Origin: an uncultured Mollicutes bacterium
Lineage (GTDB): Bacteria; Bacillota_I; Bacilli_A; RFN20; CAG-826
Assembly (NCBI GenBank): GCA_937893635.1
Contig: CALBGF010000049.1
Location: forward strand, 1-5,355
Length of the DNA: 5,355 nt
Direction: 5' to 3'
The number at the start of each line of letters is the position of its first letter. Position 1 is the first letter of the stretch. The translations under genes were made by a program, and so were the position numbers. Under the pieces are notes generated by a model. That model was not told the DNA's origin. It did no database searches and was given only the letters and a program-made list of their open reading frames with translations. Of the stretch, positions 1 through 5,355 are shown one piece after another.

Positions 1-45
1 TTCTTTGATTTCTAATTCATTTGCATTAATAAGTTCATTGATCAT
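1..45 (-). CDS. Start of an unidentified gene leaving the window (N-terminal 15 codons)
   Basis: Reading leftward from an ATG at 45, the minus strand stays open to base 1 and gives MINELINANELEIKE, a plausible charged, helical N terminus. A G-rich stretch, GTGGGG (60-55), lies about nine bases before the ATG and could serve as ribosome binding site. A second ATG four bases further upstream is in another frame and stops after four codons. A candidate promoter sits just upstream (65-94). Fifteen codons are too few to name a family, so the product is unknown. The call rests on the open frame reaching the edge, the start context and the divergent layout, and chance cannot be excluded at this length. 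Confidence 0.4.
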   Translation of the reverse strand, partial: MINELINANELEIKE

Positions 46-64
46 ACATTAAATCCCCACTTAA

Positions 65-94
65 ATTTTAACATATTTTTAATATATGAGTAAA
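65..94 (-). promoter_or_regulatory. Candidate sigma-A promoter for the leftward gene
   Basis: On the minus strand there is TTTACT (94-89), an 18-bp spacer and TAAAAT (70-65), preceded by TGT to make an extended -10. The transcription start would fall near base 57-58, only about 13 bases before the proposed ATG at 45 and within its G-rich Shine-Dalgarno stretch. This weakens the match. In DNA this AT-rich, chance promoter-like strings are common, so it is only a candidate. Confidence 0.28.
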
Positions 95-150
95 AATATA
101 TAAAATTTTTACAAATTGATTTCAATGAATTGTTTAAATTTATACAAAAA

Positions 151-216
151 TTGAAAATCATGGGAATTTTTCATTGAAAATCGTGGGAGTTTTTTATTGA
201 AAATCATAGGAATTTA
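151..216. repeat. Three tandem 23-bp direct repeats before the DUF4143 ATPase gene
   Basis: Copies start at 151, 174 and 197 with an exact 23-bp period. Each begins TTGAAAATC and continues with a G-rich core (TGGGA, TGGGA and TAGGA) and a T-rich tail. The third copy lacks a few bases of the tail (197-216), and the next four bases (217-220) repeat TTGA before similarity fades. Each copy is weakly palindromic (GAAAA near its start, TTTTC or TTTTT near its end). A 23-bp period is close to two helical turns, which would put all copies on one face of the DNA. This suggests a multi-site operator or iteron-like protein binding array. The array ends 47 bp before the gene's start. A weak promoter-like pair (TTGATT 116-121, TATACA 141-146) lies just before it and would place the repeats in the leader RNA. 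Function is inferred from arrangement only. Confidence 0.8.
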
Positions 217-248
217 TTGAATTTTAATTGCTATTACGTTAATATTAT

Positions 249-258
249 AAGGGGGTGA
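249..258 (+). promoter_or_regulatory. Ribosome binding site that places the ATPase start at 264
   Basis: AAGGGGGTGA differs at one position from the ideal AAGGAGGTGA. It ends five bases before ATG 264, a normal spacing. The in-frame GTG at 255 lies inside this element, so it could not be served by it and is unlikely to be the start. Confidence 0.75.
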
Positions 259-263
259 ATGCT

Positions 264-1535
264 ATGAAAAAGTATTATAAACGCTATGTAGAAAAATTAA
301 TAGAGAAAAAACTTAAATCATCAGGTGCTGTTCTTATCGCAGGGCCAAAATTTTGTGGTAAAACCACAACTTGTTCTTTATTTGCTAAAAGCATTTATCG
401 CATTAATACCAAAAGCATTGTAACTACAACAAGAATGAATCCTAAAATCGCCTTAATAGGTGACACTCCACATATGGTAGATGAGTGGCAAAAAGTACCA
501 GATACATGGAATTATATAAAAGAAGATTTAGATATTGATTATCAATTTGGTAAATACATTTTGACTGGTAGTTCTACTCCTGCTGATAAAACGGAAATTC
601 AGCATGATGGCGCGGGAAGAATTGTTACTTTGAAGATGAGAACAATGTCTTTGTTTGAATCATTAGAATCTAATGGAATGATTTCTTTACGTGAATTATT
701 TGAAAACAAAGATTTAAATGTGGTATCCGCTAATGAAAAAACAACTTTAGAAGATATTGCTTTCTTAATTTGTCGTGGTGGATGGCCATTATCATTAATG
801 GGAGATAAAGATGTTGCCCTTGATATAACTAAAAATTATTATGATGGATTATTTACTTTTGAAGATAGTTATAATGAAAAATTTAGAAATAAAAAGCCAG
901 AAGTTTTACGAATGATAATTAGAAGTTATGCTAGAAACATTTCTACAGAAGCATCATTAAAGTCGATTATAAATGATGTTAAGCAATCAAATGAAAGAAC
1001 AATGGATGAAAAAACATTTAATGAATATTTAGAAGCTTTAAAAGACTTATATATTATTGAAGATATGGATGCTTGGAATCCTAATATAAGATCTAAAACA
1101 TCAATAGTTTCAACCCCTACTAGACACTTTGTTGATACTTCAATTGCCTGCCAATCATTAGGCATTTCTCCTAATGATTTATTAAATGATATAAAATCAT
1201 TTGGACTATTTTTCGAAGATTTTGCTGTTAGAGATTTAAGAGTATATGCTAGTGTGCTAGATGGAAATATTAGACATTACCGTGACAATGCAGGCTTAGA
1301 ATGCGATGCAATAATCCATTTAAATAATGGAAAATGGGGAGCGATTGAAATAAAACTAGGTGGAAATGAGCTAATTGATTATGGCGCAAAAAGACTCAAT
1401 ACATTGAAAAATAAATTACTTGAAAAGAGTAATACTCAGGCGCCAAGTTTTATGATGATATTAACAGCATATGGACCATGTTATAAAAGAGAGGATGGTA
1501 TTTATGTTGTACCAATTAATATGCTTCGTGATTAA
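264..1535 (+). CDS. AAA_14/DUF4143 family ATPase (COG1373-type)
   Basis: This is a cytosolic ATPase of 423 residues from ATG 264, full length for its family. After a basic N terminus there is a Walker A motif, GPKFCGKT (about residues 27-34), then MVDEWQ (about 71-76), where the acidic pair fits Walker B. LTGSS (about 100-104) and GAGRI (about 116-120) follow. The middle carries RGGWP (about 171-175), and a helical region of winged-helix type is expected there. The C-terminal DUF4143 part includes FFEDFAVRDLRVYA and then ECDAIIHLNNGKWGAIEIKLG. There Asp348, Glu362 and Lys364 fit a PD-(D/E)xK nuclease-like core. Family members are widespread, often scattered singly in gut genomes, and their substrate is not established. 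Roles in DNA handling or defence have been suggested on fold grounds only. The gene stands alone behind a tandem repeat array. No terminator is seen after it, so reading through into the hydrolase gene is possible. Family assignment is secure; function is not. Confidence 0.93.
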   Translation: MKKYYKRYVEKLIEKKLKSSGAVLIAGPKFCGKTTTCSLFAKSIYRINTKSIVTTTRMNPKIALIGDTPHMVDEWQKVPDTWNYIKEDLDIDYQFGKYILTGSSTPADKTEIQHDGAGRIVTLKMRTMSLFESLESNGMISLRELFENKDLNVVSANEKTTLEDIAFLICRGGWPLSLMGDKDVALDITKNYYDGLFTFEDSYNEKFRNKKPEVLRMIIRSYARNISTEASLKSIINDVKQSNERTMDEKTFNEYLEALKDLYIIEDMDAWNPNIRSKTSIVSTPTRHFVDTSIACQSLGISPNDLLNDIKSFGLFFEDFAVRDLRVYASVLDGNIRHYRDNAGLECDAIIHLNNGKWGAIEIKLGGNELIDYGAKRLNTLKNKLLEKSNTQAPSFMMILTAYGPCYKREDGIYVVPINMLRD

Positions 1536-1541
1536 TTGTTA

Positions 1542-1570
1542 TAGAAATTTTACCTGTTGAGTGCTACAAT
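1542..1570 (+). promoter_or_regulatory. Extended -10 promoter for the hydrolase lipoprotein gene
   Basis: TAGAAA (1542-1547) is followed by a 17-bp spacer and TACAAT (1565-1570), with TGC directly before the -10. The -35 matches TTGACA at four of six positions, and the -10 matches TATAAT at five of six with the TGn extension. Transcription should begin near 1577, leaving a leader of about 17 bases with a GAGAGA Shine-Dalgarno-like stretch (1580-1585) before ATG 1594. TGCTA/TAGCA arms (1562-1566 and 1573-1577) flank the -10, but they are too short to call an operator. Confidence 0.55.
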
Positions 1571-1593
1571 TCTAGCAAAGAGAGATGGTTTAA

Positions 1594-2490
1594 ATGGCTA
1601 TGAAGAAAAAAATATTACTTATACTAAGTTTATTTACTTTATTTGGCTGTAACACTAATAATTCGACTGGTTCGACTTCTAGTGATATAGATTCTACTTC
1701 AAATTCTATTTCCCCTAGTGAACCAGCAAAGTATATTATTGAAGAACAGTATGTTTATAAAAACGAACAAAAAATATATGGTAAATTATATACACCTGTT
1801 GAACAAAAAGAAAAATACCCATTAGTTATTCTTTCTCATAGTGCTTTTTTAACAGGAGACTCATTAAAAAGTTATGCAAAAGAATTTGCTAATCGTGGCT
1901 ATATGGCATATACATTTGATTTTTGTGGCGGTAGTTCGTCATCAAAAAGCGATGGTAAAGTAAAAGATATGACCATATTTAGCGAAGTTGATGATTTAAA
2001 AGCAGTTATTAATACATTTAAAAATAATACAAAAATTGATTTAGAAAATATATATTTATTTGGTACAAGTCAAGGCGGATTAGTATCGGCAATTACCGCG
2101 AATGATTATAGTGAATACATAAAAGGATTAATGCTATTATATCCAGCATTTAATATTCCTGATCAAGTTAAAGATTCTTCTTATAGTAGTTATATGCCAA
2201 TGGGTGAAGCGTATTTTGAAACATTAAAAGATTATGATCCTTATGAACATATTGCTAATTTTAAAAAAGAAGTAATTATCATTCATGGAGATTCAGATAC
2301 TACAGTATCACTTGATTATTCTAAAAAAGCTAATGAAATATATGAAAACTCCACACTTTATATAATTAAAGGTGCTGGACATGGATTTAATAGGGATAAC
2401 TATAGTTTCTTTGGAAATTATGATAATTACGTGTGGACGTATATAGATAGTTATTTATCAAAGCAAAATAAAAATGATGCAAACGATTAA
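1594..2490 (+). CDS. Lipid-anchored alpha/beta hydrolase (esterase-like)
   Basis: This is a 298-aa predicted lipoprotein with a serine hydrolase fold. Residues 1-19 form a lipoprotein signal: Lys4-6, a hydrophobic stretch ILLILSLFTLF, and a lipobox LFGC with Cys19 as the lipidation site. Residues 20-46 are a Ser/Thr/Asn-rich tether. The catalytic domain runs from about residue 48 to 290. LVILSHS (77-83) fits the oxyanion-loop strand. GTSQG (157-161) is the nucleophile elbow with Ser159. HGDSD (231-235) supplies Asp235, and GAGHGF (260-265) supplies His263. The segment FDFCGGSSSS (108-117) and the downstream EVDDL recall clostridial and Butyrivibrio-type cinnamoyl/feruloyl esterases and related dienelactone-hydrolase-like enzymes. 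The natural ester is unknown; an acyl ester from plant or host material is a guess. The enzyme should act outside the cell, tethered to the membrane. ATG 1594 is preferred over ATG 1600 because the GAGAGA Shine-Dalgarno-like stretch ends eight bases before it. Confidence 0.88.
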   Translation: MAMKKKILLILSLFTLFGCNTNNSTGSTSSDIDSTSNSISPSEPAKYIIEEQYVYKNEQKIYGKLYTPVEQKEKYPLVILSHSAFLTGDSLKSYAKEFANRGYMAYTFDFCGGSSSSKSDGKVKDMTIFSEVDDLKAVINTFKNNTKIDLENIYLFGTSQGGLVSAITANDYSEYIKGLMLLYPAFNIPDQVKDSSYSSYMPMGEAYFETLKDYDPYEHIANFKKEVIIIHGDSDTTVSLDYSKKANEIYENSTLYIIKGAGHGFNRDNYSFFGNYDNYVWTYIDSYLSKQNKNDAND

Positions 2491-2506
2491 GAATGCATCA
2501 TTTTTA
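2469..2506. terminator. Bidirectional intrinsic terminator between convergent genes
   Basis: A perfect 12-bp inverted repeat (2469-2480 with 2495-2506, GC-containing core GATGC/GCATC) encloses a 14-base loop. On the plus strand the stem closes into ATTTTTAAG. On the minus strand it closes into TTTTTATTTTGC. The hairpin can therefore stop the hydrolase gene from the left and the large lipoprotein gene from the right. The left arm lies within the last codons of the hydrolase gene, and its TAA stop (2488-2490) falls in the loop. Confidence 0.85.
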
Positions 2507-2513
2507 AGTTGTT

Positions 2514-4922
2514 TTACTTCAATTCAATAAGAATGCGGATTCCAGACATTAGCGAATCACCAGGAATACGAACGTAAACGCCATCTTTATATAATTGTGT
2601 ACCATCGCCTCTATTAGCTAATGGGTAATCTTTTTCTACGAAGCCGTTATCTTTTAATAATTGAACGTAATCTGCTAAATAAACTTCACTATAAGTATCA
2701 GAATCACTTGCGGCGTATGTATCGTTAAAGATACAAGCCCAAAGGTATGTTCCGTCATTAGTAACATCGACATCCCAGTTACCTTCAATTTTATCACTAT
2801 ATAAGAATGGAACTAAAGCAATTTGTTCAGCAGTAAATTTGTCTTCACCAATTAATTTTTCATATACATTAGCGGCACCTTTGTCCCATGTTGTAGGAGC
2901 TGTCCAATCACCGAATGTTGAGAAATCTAATTCTTCTGGAAGTGCAGTAGTGCCATAATCACTAAATTCAATTGTTTCTGTTCCACTAAATAGTCCATAT
3001 CCATTAAATTCGTATTCGATTTTTGTTAATGCTTTATTAGTAGTCCAATCATCAACTTTGATTTCTTTAGCTTCCATAGTTAATGATGAAGGAATAATTG
3101 AATCAATATTATCATAACCAAAGATATGATCACTTACATTTTCAATATCATCATATAAACGGAATACATGAGTTCCGTCTTCTTTTACCTCAATTGGTTC
3201 AAAAGCTTGGTAAGCAATGTTCATATTGAATACATCTTTTAATTTCTTACCAGTTCTTTCTGGTCCAGAGGCAATAACTTTATTATCTTCTGTAACTTTG
3301 AAAGGAGCAAGACCTGTAGATGTTTCAAAGAAACCAGTAATAATATGAATTGGATCTCCAGTGGAACCTTCATCAGTATCTACAGATTCTTGGTCAATAA
3401 TGATTGTATTCATTCCATAACTACCAGAAGTAACACCGCTACGCTTTACAACAGAAATAGTCTTTTTATAATTATTTATTCCAATTCCAGTATTGGTAGA
3501 AAGCGTGGCTTTGAATGAATATTGGAAATCTAAATAAGCTGCCCATTCACCTTCATTATTATAAGCATTTAAAGCATACATAAGCATATCATCACTTGGT
3601 TCTTCATGAGAAGTAAATGATTTGTATTCATAATCTTGACCAAAATCAATAGTAATATCATAATACATTTCTTTTCCATAACTATCATATCTTAAAGTTG
3701 ATAATGCATGAATGCTAGATACTTTGTTATCGGATGTGGTTAAAGTCATCGATAGAATTTCACCAGGTTCATAATCTAATAATTTAGAAATAAAACCTCT
3801 GCCATCATATCCAAAATATGTATAAGTATTTTCAGATGTTTTTCTAAATGCATCTTTTTCAATTAATGCTGAAATATGAGGGGCAATGTTATCAAACATA
3901 TCACCAGTATCTTCATCGACAACCACATTTTTATAATTTAAGTATCTTCTTATTGCATGGCCTGTTGAAGAATCTTTTGTGTAATAAAATGATTTAGAAT
4001 TTGTTGATAAACCGCTAGAACGGACAATTTGTTTTTTGCCTTCTTCCATAATTACTTTATCTTCTTGATCAACACTTACTTTTCCATCGTAATTATAATT
4101 AACGACGCTATGGAATGCTTGTTTGCCAGATAAAGAAGTAATTAATGAGTCAGATAAGCTTTCACTTGGTAAAGAATATGAAGATAAGAAGGCATCTAAT
4201 TCGGCAACGCTTGATTTACCCACTTTAGTAATTTTTCCATTTAATGTATCAACAACTTCGCTATCTTCAAGAGAAGAAAAGTTTGGAACAAATTGGAAAC
4301 TTAATTCAGTTTTATCTTCATTAAGAGCAAATTTAATTGCATCAATGGAGCCAATGTATTTTGTGGCACCAATAATATAAGCAAATCCAGTAATTAAATT
4401 TTTGTTTTTAGTAAAATAATAATCCCAATTTGCGCTAATATCGGCTTCGGTTAAATCTTTTACTCCATCATTTAAAGCATTCATTTCTTCTGGCGAAGAA
4501 ACGGCAAAGCGGTTACCAAGTGGGTCGTTATAACTGACAGCATTTTCAATTTGAACTTTGGATTTGTTAGAAAAATTATATAATAACTTTTCATTATTTC
4601 CTTTGTAGGAATCAATTTGAATGTAGCCAGCATCACTTAAATCGTAATAAATATAATGAGGGTTATAAGTGACATGTAAAGAAGTTGTATCATTATATGG
4701 TAATTCTAATGTAAAATTAGTGGAAGATCCCGCTGATTTTAGAAAATCAAATACTTCTTTAGCACTTGAAGTTGGTTTTGGGTCAACACTTATTTTGCTA
4801 TCGCTTGCTGGTGTATCAGACGCGCCATTACTGTTTGAATTAGATGATTTATTATTATCGCAAGCAGTAATGGTTAAAAGCGATAATAACAAAAGAGTCG
4901 ACAAAAATGTCTTGTTTTTCAT
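2514..4922 (-). CDS. Large modular lipoprotein of unknown function (802 aa)
   Basis: I do not recognise a named family. Residues 1-21 are a lipoprotein signal: MKNK, the hydrophobic core FLSTLLLLSLLTI, and lipobox ITAC with Cys21. Residues 22-53 are a Ser/Asn/Asp-rich tether, so the protein should sit on the outer face of the membrane. The rest is rich in beta-strand-like, Tyr- and Asp-rich sequence without membrane segments. Three stretches look alike by eye: about 160-250, 358-442 and 573-664. Each has an aromatic-rich entry, a segment resembling 'I..S.TM....V..' and a strand pair ending in an acidic or Tyr-rich turn (for example YDITIDFGQDY and ETIEFSDYGTT). The last ~118 residues (685-802) look like a separate domain with YVQLLKDNGF and GTQLYKDGVYVRI. 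LolA/LppX-like half-barrel modules would fit the pattern, but this is inference. Translation starts at ATG 4922-4920 behind AAGGAGA (4938-4932, nine-base spacing). The gene has its own promoter and terminator and so appears monocistronic. Confidence 0.88.
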   Translation of the reverse strand: MKNKTFLSTLLLLSLLTITACDNNKSSNSNSNGASDTPASDSKISVDPKPTSSAKEVFDFLKSAGSSTNFTLELPYNDTTSLHVTYNPHYIYYDLSDAGYIQIDSYKGNNEKLLYNFSNKSKVQIENAVSYNDPLGNRFAVSSPEEMNALNDGVKDLTEADISANWDYYFTKNKNLITGFAYIIGATKYIGSIDAIKFALNEDKTELSFQFVPNFSSLEDSEVVDTLNGKITKVGKSSVAELDAFLSSYSLPSESLSDSLITSLSGKQAFHSVVNYNYDGKVSVDQEDKVIMEEGKKQIVRSSGLSTNSKSFYYTKDSSTGHAIRRYLNYKNVVVDEDTGDMFDNIAPHISALIEKDAFRKTSENTYTYFGYDGRGFISKLLDYEPGEILSMTLTTSDNKVSSIHALSTLRYDSYGKEMYYDITIDFGQDYEYKSFTSHEEPSDDMLMYALNAYNNEGEWAAYLDFQYSFKATLSTNTGIGINNYKKTISVVKRSGVTSGSYGMNTIIIDQESVDTDEGSTGDPIHIITGFFETSTGLAPFKVTEDNKVIASGPERTGKKLKDVFNMNIAYQAFEPIEVKEDGTHVFRLYDDIENVSDHIFGYDNIDSIIPSSLTMEAKEIKVDDWTTNKALTKIEYEFNGYGLFSGTETIEFSDYGTTALPEELDFSTFGDWTAPTTWDKGAANVYEKLIGEDKFTAEQIALVPFLYSDKIEGNWDVDVTNDGTYLWACIFNDTYAASDSDTYSEVYLADYVQLLKDNGFVEKDYPLANRGDGTQLYKDGVYVRIPGDSLMSGIRILIELK

Positions 4923-4954
4923 AAAAATTTATCTCCTTGATATAATTTGTTAAC

Positions 4955-4983
4955 ATTATATTTTTGGAAAAATAGAAAATCAA
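4955..4983 (-). promoter_or_regulatory. Sigma-A promoter for the 802-aa lipoprotein gene
   Basis: On the minus strand TTGATT (4983-4978) is followed by a 17-bp spacer and a perfect TATAAT (4960-4955). Transcription should start near 4948, leaving a leader of about 26 bases that contains the AAGGAGA ribosome binding site. Spacing and position fit the gene well. Confidence 0.7.
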
Positions 4984-5005
4984 TATTAAAAACAATAAAA
5001 GTTTT

Positions 5006-5020
5006 GTAAAGCGCTTCCTA
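5006..5020 (-). promoter_or_regulatory. Possible LacI/CcpA-type (cre-like) operator
   Basis: The 8-bp palindrome AAGCGCTT (5009-5016), centred on CG, is the core typical of LacI-family operators and of many cre sites. The minus-strand 15-mer from 5020 to 5006 matches 7 of the 10 constrained positions of the WTGNAANCGNWNNCW cre consensus, failing mainly in its right half. It lies 25 bp upstream of the -35 of the 802-aa lipoprotein gene, a position compatible with activation or modulation rather than simple blockage. It is GC-rich against its AT-rich surroundings. An 8-bp palindrome can also arise by chance. Confidence 0.33.
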
Positions 5021-5026
5021 AAGTTG

Positions 5027-5057
5027 AAAATAAAAAGACGTCAATTGACGCCTCTTT
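5027..5057 (-). terminator. Intrinsic terminator of the alcohol dehydrogenase gene
   Basis: In minus-strand RNA, 5057-5047 pairs with 5042-5032 to form an 11-bp stem with an AAUU loop, followed by A and UUUU. Two of the pairs are G-U wobbles (5051/5038 and 5054/5035), which become A-C mismatches in plus-strand RNA. The hairpin is therefore directional and serves the gene ending at 5057. The stem begins within the TAA stop codon. The inner 12 bp, CGTCAATTGACG (5039-5050), is a perfect DNA palindrome. Confidence 0.82.
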
Positions 5058-5355
5058 TACATACTCTTTTTAAGAATTTCTCTTATTTCTTCTTTGGTTA
5101 ATGTTTTATAACCAGAATCAGAAATGAAAGTTCCTTCAATAATTTGATCAAACATACTTTCATTAACACCTAATTCACTAATATGCATTACTAATCCAAT
5201 TTCTTTCATCCAGGCTTCCATTTTATCTAAGCCTTCTAAAGCGACTTGCTCATCGGACTTATTAGTAACATCAACATTCCAAACATTTTTAGCAAATTTG
5301 ACGAATTGATGTAAGCCATATGGCATAATGAAATGATAATAAGCCATAGAAATAC
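5057..5355 (-). CDS. Iron-containing alcohol dehydrogenase, C-terminal part (butanol dehydrogenase-like)
   Basis: This is the C-terminal 98 residues of a gene whose start lies beyond the right edge. The frame stays open through base 5355 (Ile-Ser precede the first internal Met), so the Met at 5347 is not the start. The sequence AYYHFIMPYGLHQFVKFAKNVW, then ALEGLDKMEAWMKEIGL and ISELGV, matches the C-terminal helical domain of group III iron-dependent, NAD(P)H-linked alcohol dehydrogenases of the butanol dehydrogenase/YugJ/YqhD kind. Members are usually about 385-390 residues, so roughly a quarter is visible. The nucleotide-binding half and the metal-binding His and Asp residues lie outside. 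The enzyme reduces aldehydes to alcohols in the cytosol, typically in fermentation. Exact substrate and cofactor cannot be told from this part. An intrinsic terminator begins at its stop codon, so it does not share a transcript with the lipoprotein gene downstream. Confidence 0.87.
   Translation of the reverse strand, partial: ISMAYYHFIMPYGLHQFVKFAKNVWNVDVTNKSDEQVALEGLDKMEAWMKEIGLVMHISELGVNESMFDQIIEGTFISDSGYKTLTKEEIREILKKSM

Noticed and set aside
151..216. CRISPR array.
   Set aside because: The repeats are directly abutting 23-bp units with no unique spacers and no cas genes are nearby.
217..245. Promoter-like TTGAAT (217-222), 17-bp spacer, TAATAT (240-245) before the ATPase gene.
   Set aside because: Transcription would begin near 252, inside the ribosome binding site, so it could not give a normal message; such strings are common in AT-rich DNA.
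255..263. In-frame GTG start three codons before the ATPase ATG.
   Set aside because: The GTG lies within the Shine-Dalgarno sequence itself, which is correctly spaced for ATG 264.
926..1165. 79-codon open frame on the minus strand.
   Set aside because: It lies wholly inside the well-supported DUF4143 ATPase gene on the other strand and has no recognisable protein content.
1559..1567. GAGTGCTAC resembles the right half of the HrcA operator CIRCE (GAGTGCTAA).
   Set aside because: The matching left half TTAGCACTC is absent at the required 9-bp spacing (1542-1550 reads TAGAAATTT), and the element is explained by the extended -10 promoter.
4123..4380. 85-codon open frame on the plus strand.
   Set aside because: It is antisense to the 802-aa lipoprotein gene, and its composition mirrors that gene; no domain is visible.
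4669..4953. 94-codon open frame on the plus strand with a hydrophobic segment.
   Set aside because: It is the antisense shadow of the lipoprotein signal peptide and tether and runs across that gene's ribosome binding site toward its promoter.

Overview
The window is strongly AT-rich double-stranded bacterial DNA from a low-GC Bacillota. The Shine-Dalgarno sites are of AGGAGG type, the promoters are sigma-A-like, the lipoproteins have Ser/Asn-rich tethers, and the intrinsic terminators end in U-tracts. All visible stop codons are TAA. Conserved tryptophans in recognisable motifs are written TGG, so the standard bacterial code (table 11) fits. A gut or rumen Bacilli/Erysipelotrichia-like or 'Mollicutes-related' lineage is my best guess from the style of the proteins; it is an inference, not a demonstrated placement.

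Layout from left to right. (1) Bases 1-45 probably hold the first 15 codons of a minus-strand gene leaving the window, with a candidate promoter at 65-94. (2) An AT-rich divergent intergenic region follows. It carries three head-to-tail copies of a 23-bp repeat (151-216) just in front of (3) a complete plus-strand gene for an AAA_14/DUF4143 ATPase with a C-terminal PD-(D/E)xK-like domain; its start is best placed at the ATG at 264. (4) After a 58-bp gap with its own extended -10 promoter comes a plus-strand gene for a lipid-anchored alpha/beta hydrolase (1594-2490). (5) A strong two-way hairpin (2469-2506) separates it from (6) a large convergent minus-strand lipoprotein gene (2514-4922, 802 aa) of unknown function. 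That protein appears to be built from repeated beta-rich modules, and its gene has a good promoter (4955-4983) and a possible LacI/CcpA-type operator upstream. (7) A minus-strand terminator (5032-5057) closes (8) the 3' quarter of an iron-containing alcohol dehydrogenase gene that enters from the right edge.

The genes look like four or five separate transcription units rather than one pathway. The hydrolase and the 802-aa protein should both sit on the outer face of the cytoplasmic membrane, the alcohol dehydrogenase acts in cytosolic fermentation, and the DUF4143 ATPase is a cytosolic protein of poorly understood role. I see no CRISPR array, tRNA, rRNA, insertion sequence or phage gene. The least explained items are the repeat array in front of the ATPase gene and the modular 802-aa lipoprotein. 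Neither is enough to claim a new system.
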